From: Zygnema cylindricum
Taxonomy: Eukaryota; Streptophyta; Zygnematophyceae; Zygnematales; Zygnemataceae
Length of the DNA stretch: 64,000 nt
NCBI GenBank assembly: GCA_037447655.1
Contig: JBBHKE010000967.1
Coordinates: forward strand, 416,297 to 480,296
Direction: 5' to 3'
Shown here one piece after another: positions 30,639-42,195 of this stretch. The notes below the pieces were generated by a model. The model saw only the letters and a program-made list of their open reading frames with translations. It had not been told where the DNA came from and did no database searches. How positions within the stretch are numbered: position 1 is the stretch's first letter; every line of letters begins with the position of its first letter. The translations under genes were made by a program, and so were the position numbers.

Positions 30639-31285
30639 TGTACCAAAGCCAGACATAGCATCAGTAGTTGGAGTACTCAGTAAGAGTTTTAATGATACTA
30701 GGAAAAGAAATTGGGAAGCAGCGATGAGATATATGAGATATCTGGTAGGAACCAGAGAGGTATGGTTACATTTGGGAGGGAAGCATACTGATATCACTTT
30801 TTGGAGTGATGCCGGTTATGGGGATGCACCAATGAGAAGATGCACTTCTAAGTATGTGTTGTATGTGGGGGAAGGGGATTGTTGTTGGAGCAACAAGCAA
30901 CAACAGGTAGTTGCTCAATCTACTATGGAGGCTGAGTATATGGCCTCTTGTTCTGCTGTGAAAGAGTTGATGTGGGTCAAGTCTTTGTAACAGGAACTGG
31001 GGTATATGAAGGAGGGAGTGCATGAAGTCTTTTGTGATAATCAGACTGCCATTGCGATTGCCGCCAATCAAAAAACATCATTTCAAAGCTAAACATATAG
31101 ACATAAATTTGAGCTTCGTGAGAGAAAAAGTTGAAAATAAAATTGTCAATCTTGTAAATAGGTCTGATGAAGAAATGGTGGCTGACATGATGACCAAGCT
31201 TGTGCCCTCTCCCAAGTTAAAATATTGTAAAGAAAAATGTGGATTGAAAAAAAAGTTAAAATTAAACTAGAAAATAAGGGTGTGT
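30639..31285 (+). pseudogene. pol: Element K RNase H and polypurine tract
   Basis: It continues K after LTR L: DIASVVGVLSKSF, MRYLVGTREVWLHLGGKHTDIT, WSDAGYGDAPMRRCTS, AQSTMEAEYMASCSAVKELMWVKSL, then FCDNQTAIAIAA. A stop in SL*QELG and a frameshift near 31067 disable it. It ends with VADMMTK-type sequence and a purine run (AAAATAAGGG, about 31270-31280). Confidence 0.82.
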
Positions 31286-31296
31286 TGAAATTTGTC

Positions 31297-31876
31297 AAAA
31301 CCCTAGTCCAATAGGAACACTATATAGTACAAGAAGGTACAATGGACGATGTACTTGTTGTACGACCATTGTGAGACAAGGTCTACAAGGTGACACTTGT
31401 CAAATTGGAAGCCATGGTTCCTCCTCTCATCTTCTCCGGTATCAAATAATGTGGCGCCACGTGGCACTGCGTGACAATATCTCCGTATGCCGCCAAAAGC
31501 TCACTTCGCGTGGCGGCTATTATGCCGGCAGTCCGATCAAAACATATTTCACACGGTTCAGATTCGCGTACATGCAGGAATTGCTCCTTTTCGTTAGTCT
31601 GCTGTTAATTAGCTGTTTCGTTAATGTTTATATATTTATGAAAACTGTCACGTGTATCGTGTCGTAACGCCTTAATGGTTAAGGCGTAGGCTATAGAGAA
31701 TCTAGAGGTCGCAGGTTCAAATCTATTTTGGCATAATTTTAGCAAAATACCCTTTTCTTCAAAAACGACCACTTTCTAAATATTGCGGCAGCCATGACGC
31801 GCCTTTGATCCTCACTCTCTTTCTTTAAAGCAAAAATAAAATAGGGAAGTGAACTATTAATTACCTCTTTTCAACA
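31297..31876 (-). repeat. 3' LTR of element N, truncated
   Basis: It is collinear with 36622-37193 of the 5' LTR at roughly 94% identity by eye. It begins TGTTGAAAAGAGG on the minus strand after the purine run AAGGGGAG. An antisense tRNA-like block lies at 31663-31733 (A-box-like TGGTTAAGGCG, B-box-like GGTTCAAATC). Confidence 0.87.
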
Positions 31877-31889
31877 CTCCCCTTAATTC

Positions 31890-33793
31890 CTAGTCACTTT
31901 TCAATTTTAATCCACAGTTTTCTCTGCAATAAATCAACTTAGGGGAAGGCACTGGTTTTGTCATCATGTCTACAATCATTTCTCTATCAGTTTTATGAAC
32001 CAGTTTAATAATTTTATTTTCTACCTTCTCTCTGACAAATTTTAGTCTAATATCCATATGCTTGGATTTGAAGTGATGTTTCGGATTAGCTGCAATAGAG
32101 ATAGCAGCTTGATTATCACAAAAAACATTTTGAGTTCCAGACTTCATGAACCCAAGTTCTTCAAGAAGAGATTTCACCCACATTAATTCTTTGGTGGCAG
32201 CACAGGAAGCCATGTATTCAGCCTCCATAGTGGACTAAGCAACTACTTTTTGTTGCTTGCTACTCCAACAACATGCACAGGATCCAATTTGCAACACATA
32301 TCCAGTCGTAAACCTCCTTAAAGGCACATCTCCATAACTGGCATCACTCCAAGTGGTGATGTCAGTGTGCTCCCCTCCCAAATGCAACCATAATTCCCTT
32401 GTCCCCACCAGATACCTCATCACCCTTTTGGTAGCCTCCTTGTCCCTCTTTCTTGGTTCATTTAGATTTCTACTAATGACACCTACAGCTGCAGCTATAT
32501 CCGGACGGGTACAATTCATAAAATTAATTAAACTGCCTACAATCTGCCGATAAGGAATATTTTCTATAAATTTTCTTTCTATCTCATCCATCTCATCATT
32601 AATGATAAATATTCCTCTCTCTTCACTTCCCTCAAACACTTTCTTCAAATCCATAGGAGTAGTACATCCGTTTGCTTTTTCCATCTGAAATTTTTCTAGC
32701 ATATAACCGATTGCTTCTTTTTGAGTTAGTCTTATAATTCTATTCCCTCTATCTCTCTCCATCTGAATTCCCAAAATGTTCTTTGCTTCGCCAAGATCTT
32801 TCATATCAAAATTGCTTCTAAGATCCCGTTTTAGTTTGTTCATTTTATCTAAGGACTTGCTTAAGACCAACAAATCATCCACATAAATAGCAATAAATAT
32901 CACTCCATTCTCATCCTCAAATAAATATATACAGTGATCTGAACTAATTCTGATATACCCCAAACCGGTCAGAAATTCGTTGAGCTTTATATTCCACTGT
33001 CGCGGGGCTTGCTTAAGCCCATACAGTGATATTATCAGTTTGCAAACTTTATTTTTTTCCCCACTTTCCACGAATCCTTCTGGTTGCCTCATGTAAATTT
33101 CTTCTTCCAACTCTCCGTGCAAAAAGGCCGTTTTAATATCCATCTGGTGGATTTCCATATCCTCCGCTGCGGCTATACTTAGAAGGATTCTAAGAGAACG
33201 AAATCTGACTACAGGTACAAAGGTTTCTTCGTAGTCTATCCCCTCTTTGTGAGTATAACCTTTTGCACCTAACCTAGCTTTGTACCTCTCAATGGTATTA
33301 TCCAGGTTTAATTTAAGTTTAAAAACCCACTTACATCCAATCGGTTTTCGGTCAGATGGACAATCTACCAACTCCCATGTATTGGCTTCCATGATAGAGG
33401 CCATTTCTTCATTTATAGCTGTGATCCATTGGTTACTTTCTGGAGTGTTTATGGCCTCTAAGTATGTTTGAGGTTCATCTGGGTGAGACATCTTTGTGAG
33501 TTGGTTATTTACTTGTCTTTCTTGAAGTCGTTTACTACTTCTTCTTCCCCCTTCAAAATCGGAAGCCGGTATGGAAGGCATCCTAGGGTTTCGTTTAGGG
33601 AGATTTTCAGCTCCCCTATCTTCCTATTCCGGTGTCTCATTAAGTTCTTCATCGGTTTCCACTTCGTATTGTGGCGTTGCCTCGGATGTTGTCCTTTCCT
33701 CCTTCTCCTTTGGTAGATCTGCAGATTTTTCTTTTTTTCCCTCTTCCTTCTCTTTATTTTCAAAATCAAAGTCAGAAAATTGATCCGTTTCAA
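31890..33793 (-). pseudogene. pol: Element N reverse transcriptase and RNase H
   Basis: A 448-codon ORF (33581-32235) holds the whole RT: entry block (NQWITAINEEMASI, CKWVFKLKLNLDNTIERYKARL), [34 protein letters not shown], the intact YVDD box, FDMKDLGEAKNILGIQMERDR, and the start of RNase H (RPDIAAAVGV, WSDASYGDVPLRR). One TAG (QKVVA*STMEAEYM) separates it from the RNase H C-terminal ORF (32228-31890: FCDNQAAISIAA, VDMMTKP). Upstream, a charged linker (33793-33509) overlaps in another frame. This is the only RT here with just one stop across RT and RNase H. Confidence 0.87.
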
Positions 33794-33859
33794 ATCTGAT
33801 TATGACTTCCTTATTATATTTCTATGGATCAATAGACTTCTCTTCATTCATCACCACTA

Positions 33860-35614
33860 TGTTTTTTACTAAAATTATATCTCTCTTTTTAAGTCATACA
33901 CTCGGTATCCTTTTGTGCTCTCATCATATCCTACAAGATATCTTGGCTTCCCTCTCCCCTCTAACTTCCATTTAGTCTTATCGGAATCCAAACTGTAGAC
34001 TTGACTTCCGAACACTCTGAAACTAGACAAATCAGGCTTTCTTCCTGTCCACCACTCATACGGAGTTTCCTCCTTATTTGCTGAAGTTAGGACTCTATTT
34101 TTTATGAAATTAGCATAGTTCATAGACTCCGCCCAAAACTGCAACCCTGTCCTCTTATCAATTAACATGCTTCTGGACATATCTCCTAAAGTTCTATTCA
34201 CTCTTTCCGCTACTCCATTTTGTTCCAGATTATGGGGAACTGTTTTCTCATGATGAATTCCTTATTCTTTAAGATATTCTTCAAATTCCCTTGAGGTGTA
34301 TTCTTTCCCATTATCACTTCTTATCTCTCTTATTGAGGTTTCATGTAGTTTTTCACTCCATACTTTATACTCTTTGAAACATCTTAATACCTCTGACTTA
34401 TGTCTGAGAAAGTATACCTTCGTGTATCTAGACCAATCATCTATGATGGTTAACATCCATCTCTTCCCCCCATGTGAAGCATACCTAGCAGGTCCCCAAA
34501 CATCAGTGTGAATTAGATCCAATATTTCCTCTCTCCTATATGTGGTTGCCTTTGGAAATGGAAGTCTATGAATCTTCCCTTGTGAACATCCACTACAATC
34601 ATCAAAGGTCTCATCATCCTCAAAAGTAATACCCTCCACTATTCCCTTTTTCTTCATTTTCTTTAATCTATCTAGATGCACATGCCCCAACCATTTATGC
34701 CAAAGCATCATCTCACTTGCACACAAGTAGAGAACACTCTTTTCATTGCAAAGAACAATTCTGAACATTCCTTGACTGCCCTTCTCAGCTATGAAATAAA
34801 CCTCATTATCATAGCTTGCTGTGAAGATTCCTTTCCTAGTTCCTGTTTCAAACTCCTTTTCATCTAGGACAGCTGTTGAGACTCGGTTCTTCCTAAGCTG
34901 TGGAATATAAAGAACGTCTGAGAGTGTTATAATTGAGGTCTTTCCATCAACTAGAACCTTCAAGTCAACAGTTCCAACAAGACTTGTGGTCTCTACTCTA
35001 CCATCTCCGTACTCTATCTCAAATGTTGGGATCTTTCTCAGTTTAGTGAACCACCGCTTATCTTTGAACATATGCATTGAAGCCCTTAAGTCTATGATCC
35101 ACCCATCCTCGGGTGGATCCCTCTTACCTCCGAAAGCACACTTTTGTCTCTGTGGAATGTCGACATGCTTTTCAGTGTTTTTCGGATTAAGAAGAAGCTC
35201 CTCAAGCTCCTCTTCTGGTTCAATTTTTCCTTCCACTTCCTCATCATGAACTTGAGTCAGGAAAGCCTTTTTCTTTCCTCCATCCCTTGAGGTTCCTTGA
35301 CCATCTTTCAGTCGAAGATCTTCAAGTTTGATACAATCTGCCATATAGTGTCCCGGTTTCTTGCAGAAGTGGCATAATCCTCCTCGAGAAGTTCCTCTCC
35401 CATGTCTATCAAATCTGCCACCTCCTTGTCCTCTTCCACCAAAGTTTCGATAAGGATCTTTCCCTCTCTCCTCATCACGCTTCCGCCAATCAGCTCCTGC
35501 AGACAATGCTTGAACACTTGGACTCCCTCTCCTAAGCTCTATGGTGCTTTCTTTCACTAAAATCATTCCAACTTTGTCATCCCAATTCCAATTGCTATCT
35601 CCTATGTCTTGCAA
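33860..35614 (-). pseudogene. pol: Element N integrase and protease
   Basis: ORF 35614-34262 runs from the end of capsid through an intact CCHC knuckle (CHFCKKPGHYMADC), the protease region, the HHCC region (WHKWLGHVHLDRL ... CSGCSQGK) and the integrase core with the first Asp (LIHTDVWGPAR) and second Asp (RSDNGKEYTS). After one stop, 34201-33875 carries the region just after the Glu (EQNGVAERVNR straddles the break) and the C-terminal block (YEWWTGRKPDLSSFRVFGSQV). The protease active site is IDLRAS instead of DSGAS, so Ser and Gly are replaced and protease is predicted inactive. Confidence 0.85.
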
Positions 35615-35619
35615 TCGGT

Positions 35620-36324
35620 TAATGATATTCTCTTACCCTTCAGGTAGTTTCATCATTAATGTGTTCACTCTTTGTCTCTCAGACCATGAGTTACCTGCAC
35701 TCTCTAACTCTCCAAATAATGCTCCTAAATTATTGCAATAATTATTCATACTTCCTCCTTTATAATTATAAGCTGCAATCTTATTTTCGGCCAACTGTTG
35801 TTGCTGCAATGATCCACTCTTATATTTATTAACAAGTGATATCCACATCTAAGATGAAGATTTGACATGCATAAGGGGAATGGCAATGCCCTTTGCTACA
35901 CTTTTAAGAATTAAGAGCTTAGCAACCTTGTCTTTGTAATTTCACTTTTCATACTCTGATCTTTCGATTTGAACCCTTGTCGTCGTTTTTGGTGGTGCTG
36001 CTGCCGGTATCGCCTTCGGCAATGGTGTCACTTGAGTTGCAACTCCTTCCTTTTCTCCTTCGATGACAATCTCCTCTCCTTCCTCATCTTCATCCTCGGT
36101 GATGGTGGTAGCTGTTCTACCAACTGTAGAGGCAGAGGTGCCAGAAAAACGTGTCCCTCCAAACCCACGTGGAGGTGGGCATCGAATTTGTCAGACACTA
36201 TGCCCCATAGATGCTTCTCAAATAGTTCTCCCTCCATCATCATTTTCCAATAAAGAAAGTCTGATCCATCAAATATGGGCACCCTAGAGGGTGGGCCCAT
36301 AACCTGAAATTCTGTGGTCTCCAT
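35620..36324 (-). pseudogene. gag: Element N gag, frameshifted
   Basis: The start lies either at 36324 (M-E-T-T-E-F-Q, inside the LTR) or at the primer-site ATG nine codons on; both are in frame. MGPPSRVPIFDGSDFLYW is followed by a frame change near 36030, a lysine- and glutamate-rich stretch, a damaged stretch 35850-36030, and the capsid block 35848-35633 (KYKSGSLQQQQLAENKI, NTLMMKLPEG). A TAA-type break at about 35635 separates it from the long ORF downstream. Confidence 0.8.
36290..36303 (-). promoter_or_regulatory. Primer-binding site of element N
   Basis: Minus strand GTTATGGGCCCACC, one base inside the LTR end, is a 14-nt complement to the tRNA-iMet anticodon arm and is read as V-M-G-P in gag. 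Confidence 0.8.
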
Positions 36325-37193
36325 TGACCCACAGAATGAGCAGCCTATGTAAAGCCTCTAGGATAATATTTTCCCCTTCTACTTTCCCGCTGAATAAGCG
36401 CCGCCCAGGCACACAAATATTATGACCACTCTCACCCTTGTGAGGACAAGACTCCCCTGAGTCAAACGCAAAAAGAATCACTGAATTTGCTCCCCTGAGC
36501 AGTAAGTTATGGCTGGTCAAAGATCACCTTTATAGTTACAAGCTCTCTTAGAGAGAGAGGTACCTAAATATTACTAAGTCTCGGTCTGCCTACTTACGAC
36601 TACCTACTACTAAACCCTAGTCCAATAGGAACACTATATAGTACAAGAAGGTACAATGGGCGATGTACTTATTGTACGACCATTGTACGACAAGGTCTAC
36701 AAGGTGACACCTGTCAAATCGGAAGCCATGGTTCCTCCTCCCATCTTCTCCGGTATCAAATAATGTGGCGCCACGTGGTACCGCGTGCCGCTATCTCCGT
36801 ATGCCGCCAAAAAGCTCACTTCGCGTGGCGGCTATAATGCCGGCCGTCCGATCAAAACATATTTTACACAGTTCAGATTCGCGTACATGCAGAAATAGCT
36901 CCTTTTGGTTAGTCTGCTGTTAATTAGCTGTTTCGTTAATGTTTAAATATTTATGAAACCCGTCACGTGTATCGTTTCGTAACGCCTTAATGGTGAAGGC
37001 ATTAGGTTATATAGAATCTAGAGGTCACTGGTTCAAATCTAGGGCTAGGCATCATTTTAGTAAAATACCCTTTCTACAAAAACTGCCACTTTCTAAATAT
37101 GGCGGTAGCCATGGCGCGCCTTCGATCCTCACTCTCTTTCTTTAAAGCAAAAGTAAAATAGGGAAGTGAACTATTAATTACCTCTTTTCAACA
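36305..37193 (-). repeat. 5' LTR of element N
   Basis: 889 bp, minus strand TGTTGAAAAGAGG to AATTTCA. Leader stem-loops are at 36431-36444 (CTCAC/GTGAG) and 36450-36463 (GACTC/GAGTC), the TATA-like CTATAAAG at about 36527, a GTAC cluster at about 36640-36690, and a tRNA-like block at 36979-37050. Confidence 0.87.
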
Positions 37194-38061
37194 CACTGTC
37201 ACACTAATTTCAATAAGTACTGAACCGAACTCAACAAAAAATAATCTTAAGTCCTGAACTGCTCTCTCTCCCTCACAGCTGAGGCATAGAGAGGACTAAA
37301 GCTTTCTAAAAACAACAGATAGTGCCGACTCCAAGTTGATATAAACCCAAATGAATGATCCCTTGACAATCAGAACCCCAATACACCTTTACCCTTGTGA
37401 AGAGAAAACCTTCTGTGTGTTCAGTTCCACAGTTCCACCACAGAATGCAAAGCTTGAATATGTGTTTTGGACAATATTCCCCACTTTGACTTTCCCACTA
37501 AATAAGTGCCACCCTGGCACGTAAATTCTCAAATTCTCAAATTCGCGTAGATGCATGAATTGTTCCTCTTCGTTAGTCTGGTGTTAATTAGCTCTCACGT
37601 TAATGTTTATTGATCTTTGAAACCCGTCACGTGTATAGTTTCGTTAATGCCTTATTGGATAAGGCATACCACTACAAATATTTCCATAGATCCTGGATTA
37701 AATCCGGTCTATAACAACTTTTGGTTATTTGTTAGTTGTTTAGAATTCTCTACTTGTACATTTATAAATACCTATTGTAACCTACGCGTTTCATTGTTGA
37801 CTCTAATCTATAGGCTAAAGCTAACGGCTACTAAGGATTGCAGGTACCAGGATCAAATCTTGATTCTGGTAGTCCTTTTCTGGTACAAACTACGAATTAG
37901 CCTATCCTCTTTAGCCAGCCATGGCTCTAGCTCTCTCTTTGGTTTCAGTGACTCCAACAAGTATGGGGACCGGAGAGAGTTGAGCAACAAGCAAGCTGCA
38001 TTTGCTGACTTACTCTATTTATTTTTCCAATAAAGACCTAGAAAATACATAAATTTCAGCA
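37194..38061 (-). repeat. Mosaic of minus-strand LTR fragments
   Basis: At least three joined pieces: about 37260-37520 matches the inner half of an H/U-type LTR; about 37535-37720 matches the outer half of an N-type LTR; and about 37725-38061 is the outer part of another LTR, ending (minus-strand start) TGCTGAAATTT, with a tRNA-like block at about 37800-37870. Junctions lack target duplications, so it arose by deletion or recombination among LTRs. Confidence 0.7.
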
Positions 38062-38467
38062 GTAGTCGCCTCTCTCCCATAGAGCATCTATGTAAATAGG
38101 CAAACTTTGTCATTTTATTACAACTCACTCGGTTGACCAAATTCAATGATTATTTTTGCTGCGGACTCAAAGGAGTCCACGCTACACAAGAGTATAGTCG
38201 GTTTGAGTTTTTTTCTTATCAGGGTGGCTGCATTTCTAAGGGAAAGTCAAAGTGGGTGAATGTGTCCAAAACTCATGTTCTAACTTTGCATTTTGTGGTG
38301 GAACTGAGCATACATAAATTTTTATTTCACAAGGTTGAAGTTGTATTGGGGTTCTGATTGTCAAGGGGTCAATCATTTGGGTTTGTATCAACTTGGAGTC
38401 GGCACTAACTAGATAAGCTTTTTGAGAGCTGCCTACTCTGAGGACCAATGGAAGTCTTAGAGTTTCA
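38062..38467 (+). repeat. LTR fragment (H type), inner half, plus strand
   Basis: It starts at the segment just before TATA and ends AGTTTCA. The leader stems GGACTC/GAGTCC and a decayed second stem are visible near 38163-38196. It abuts the opposite-strand gag remnant of P, so it is a breakpoint fragment rather than a clean insertion. Confidence 0.75.
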
Positions 38468-38712
38468 ATGTCCAAATCTCCTTCGCCTTCTTCATCTTCA
38501 AGCGAGATATGAAAACATCTTCTCAAATATAAAAAATTAGATTGTTCCTTGCCATTGAATTCTTTTTCACCCAACTCGGATCTATTTCATCAAGGGAGCC
38601 ATCCAACACCCCCTATAAGTCAGCAGTTTCAAACGAAGATTCAACCATTGCCGCCCTGTACGCGTACTTTTGGCCATTGAAGATAGGAATTCTTGATGAA
38701 AGGCCCATAACC
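38468..38712 (-). pseudogene. gag: Element P primer site and gag start, truncated
   Basis: The primer site (GTTATGGGCC, 38702-38711 minus) is followed in frame by M-G-L-S-S-R-I-P-I-F-N-G and about 65 more codons of capsid N-terminus with at least one stop. It is cut at 38468 by the LTR fragment. Confidence 0.75.
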
Positions 38713-39716
38713 TGTTTTTCAACAACCACAGTTGCAGGAGAATAACCAGCAGTAGTAGTGGAAGTAGACATTAGAAACAGTAGAAACTCTCAAAACACCT
38801 ACTCAACAGCCAACTTTGATCCAACACAAAATATGACTCAAAAAGGCCAATATGTCTCAAATTTGCCATCGTGATACAGAGCACAGTAAACTGACAATTC
38901 TTAAAATTGCAGCCCAAATGACCCAGTAAACCATAAGAAATGATGTCTGGTAGTTTCCCAAAAATTGCCCTTAGAAAATCATATTCCCAAAACTGGATAC
39001 TATAAAATTGGCTAAGTCCTAAACTATATATTCACAGTGAGTACCTACTAGTCACACCAATTCGGGTAACCGTACTATAAGACTATCCTGACTAACGACA
39101 AAGTATCCAGTCTGTACTTTACTGTACTGTGAGTACCTCCAAAAACCTAATAATTATTTTCCAAAGACCTAATTACTGAAACACTATTTTTTATTACACT
39201 AACCTACAAAACAATGTTTTTAAAATATTTTTAGATAGGGAACCGTACAATAACGTTCCAAGTGCTTAGTCAGCAGTAGTCGTTAAAGTACAGTCGATTG
39301 TGGTATTGTAGTAGGAAGCACCTGAGTAATTCGTCACTTGTGGTCCCACGTGAATCACATTTATGGTTCCCAGGTGAATCGCGTCCATTGGCACGAATGT
39401 AATCAACAATCATAATGTCAAACTGTACCATATATTTCCGAAATAACCGGTTCAGATTTCGTTGTCTGATCTGGTGTATCCAATCGTTTCCTACGTGACG
39501 CGTGTAACTGACAGTCGGCGCCACTCCGTAAAACATACCTACGTTTCTCTTGCGGACGCGTGTCCTTGTAAAAGTACAATATACTATATTGTACTTTAGC
39601 TACTATAACACTAATTGAGGTAAGTACTACAACAGACTACTTAGAAAATATTATAAGTTATTCTAGTCTCCTCTCACAGCCCTATCTAGTGAAATAAAGA
39701 TTTTTAATTTTCAACA
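38713..39716 (-). repeat. 5' LTR of element P
   Basis: 1,004 bp, minus strand TGTTGAAAATTAAAAATC to GAAAAACA, closely similar to the E 3' LTR. The gag start (M-S-T-S-T-T-T-A-G) lies at about 38772, inside the LTR, and runs in frame through the primer site. A GTAC inverted repeat lies at about 39573-39598. Confidence 0.87.
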
Positions 39717-40547
39717 TTGAGCACCCTCGCCTTTGTGAGGGCCCGACTCTCTTGAGTGAGACGCAAAATAAATCTCAAAATTTGCTCCTCGAGAAATTAG
39801 TTATGGTTGGTTAACATTGGCTTATTTATACTAAAGGTCATCTAGAGAGAAGCGCCTCAAAAATGCTAAGTCTTAGATCCCTTTTTGAACCCTCTACTAT
39901 TAATATACCTATTTAATGAGAAAATTGTAAAATACAAGAAGTTACAGATGCCGCTGTACTTCTTGTACGGCCATGGTACGTTCTCGCCTTCGCGCTGACA
40001 CGGTTCCTCTCCTCGTAATATCCGTTGTCCATTGACATCCTGCCACATGTCATCCGATGATGTCGCCTGTATAAACCACCAAATGTTCCTTATGGTATAT
40101 CGGCCTTAATGAGAGCCGCGCGATCTGAAACCAACATCTAATTCCATCCATTCACTTAAATGTTGTTTCGTAAATCCCTGTTTGTTTCATTTGTCTGTGC
40201 TTGTTCCATGTACTTCTTGATCTGTAATTTGTTAAATGGAGTATGTTCATGAGTACATCCTTAAATACAAATCATACCCCATGTATGTAACAATTCTTCA
40301 AAGACCTATCGGATACGGCGGACTGCTACTCTATACAACATTCACCTTGTAGGACATAGGATCAAAACTTTGTTTGACTGCCTACTTTTTGCAAGAACCT
40401 ATACACCATGCTTCCTAGGTCTATTTCCTTGGCCGCCTAAGGCAGCCATGTGTGTCTCAAATCCTCAGTGACTACGACTAGTGTGGGGACTTAAGAATAT
40501 AGCGCATAGACAGTAAGTAGAGACCTAGAAAATACCATTTTTCAACA
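39717..40547 (-). repeat. LTR fragment Q (outer part)
   Basis: Minus strand begins TGTTGAAAAATGG at 40547 and is truncated by P at 39717. It has a GTAC cluster and a decayed tRNA-like block (about 40300-40375). Its outer end abuts RT of element R, so Q inserted into R. Confidence 0.8.
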
Positions 40548-42195
40548 GTTTTCTCTATCTCTTTCAATCGTAATTCCTAAAATATATCTAGCTCCTCCTA
40601 GATCCTTCATATCAAAGTGACTCCTCAAATCTTTCTTTAACTTGTTGATCTTTTCAATTGACTTACTCAAGACTAATAGATCACTAACATAGATAGCAAT
40701 AAAAAATACACCATTCTCATCTTTAAATAAATAGATAGAATGGTCTGAACTAATTCAGATGTATCTAAGGTTAGTGAAGAACTCATCCAACTTGATGTTC
40801 CACGTGTGGCGCATGCTTAAGTCCATACAAAGACTTGGTCAATTTGCACACCTTACTTTCTTATCCATTCTCCTGAAAACTTTTTGTTTGGTTCATGAAG
40901 ATTTCTTCCTCTAATTCTCCGTGAAGAAAAGTTTTTTTATTATGCATTTGGTGAACCTCCATGTTTTCTGCTGCCGCCAGACTAAGGAGAATTCTGACCG
41001 AAGGAAATATGACTACCGGAGCGAAGGTCTTCTCATAATTTATCCCCTCTTTTTGTGTGTAACATTTTGCTACTAACCGAGCTATAAATCTTTGAATTGA
41101 ATTATTTGGGTTGAGTTTTAGCTTAAAAACCCATTTACTTCTGATCGGTTTTCTATCTAGAGGGCAATCCACTAATTCACATGCGTTATCTTCTATTATA
41201 GATGCCATTTCCTCATTAATAGCTATCATCCATCTACTACTTTCACAACTATTAATGGCTTTACAATAAGTTTGAGGCTCCTTTAGGTGAGACAATTTTA
41301 TCAATTTGATGTTTACCTGTTTTTCTTGGTGTCTTTTACTACTCCTTCTTCCTCCCTCAAATTCAGTTGCTGGTATATATGGCATCCTCGGATTCTTCTT
41401 TGGATGCTCCTTGACTTCCCTATCCATGGAGACCCTTCAATTGTTTATTCTTCCCTCTCGTCGGACATGGAAGGACACTCTTCTTCCAATTCATATTTTC
41501 TTTCTGATGTATCTGTATTGTCTTGATGAGTTGTCTTCCCCGGTACATCTTCTATTTCAAAGTCATGGTCAGTTTCAAATCGTATTCTGACAATTTTGTT
41601 GTATTTAAAGGGATTTACAGTTATTCCTTCATCCATTACCACTAGATGCTTCACCAAGATTATATCTTTCTTCTCAAGATCATAGACTCTATATTCCTTT
41701 ACATCCTCATCATATCAAAAGGTATCCGGGTTTACCATTTGCATCCAATTTCCATCTGGCTCTATTTGTGTTCATACTATAGACCTGACTTCGTAACACT
41801 TTTAGATAACAAACATCTGGTTTCCTTCTTCTCGATCTTTCAAATGGTGTCCCATCCTTGACAGTTGAGGTGAGGACCCTATATTTGAGATACTTAGCAC
41901 AATTCATTTCTTTAGCCCGAAACTAACTTCCTTTTTTTTGTCAATCAACATACTTGTAGATATATCTCTTAAAACTCAATTCAATCTTTCAGCTATCGAA
42001 TTGTGTTCCGGATTTCTAGGGACAAGTATTCTGATGTTGTATTCTCTCATTTTTCATAAACTCTTCAAAGTGATTAGAATTGTACTCACCTCCATTATCA
42101 CTCCTTATTCTCTTAATAAGAGTTCCATGGAGCTTTCAATCCATGCTTTATATTCTTTGAAGTAACTTAAGGCTTTAGATTTGGACCTAAGAAAT
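40548..42195 (-). pseudogene. pol: Element R integrase C-half and reverse transcriptase, both ends cut
   Basis: From right to left: integrase core (SKALSYFKEYKAW; second Asp and Glu regions decayed), the C-terminal block (FERSRRRKPDVCYLKVLRSQV), an acidic linker, and the RT ORF 41427-40861 (RWMIAINEEMASI, SKWVFKLKLNPNNSI, MEVHQMHNKKTFLHGELEEE), then the region with YVSD where YVDD is expected. The first catalytic Asp of that box has become Ser. It is cut by Q at 40548 and by the LTR of T at 42195. Confidence 0.8.

Larger units (their letters stand above)
25162..31285 (+). mobile_element. Element K: copia retrotransposon, internally deleted and interrupted by two solo LTRs
   Basis: A 5' LTR (25162-26224), primer site, gag, part of pol, a jump over most of integrase into RT (about 27958), then RNase H to a polypurine tract at about 31270-31283. 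Two solo LTRs (28578-29610 plus, 29634-30638 minus) lie 23 bp apart within RT/RNase H. Its 3' LTR is reduced to about ten bases next to truncated LTR N. Confidence 0.82.
31297..37193 (-). mobile_element. Element N: copia retrotransposon, best-preserved pol in the window
   Basis: Minus-strand element with 5' LTR (36305-37193), primer site, gag, full pol, polypurine tract (31877-31886) and a 3' LTR missing its last ~315 bp (31297-31876). The truncated LTR meets the residual end of K, so one deletion removed both LTR ends and the target duplication. Confidence 0.87.
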
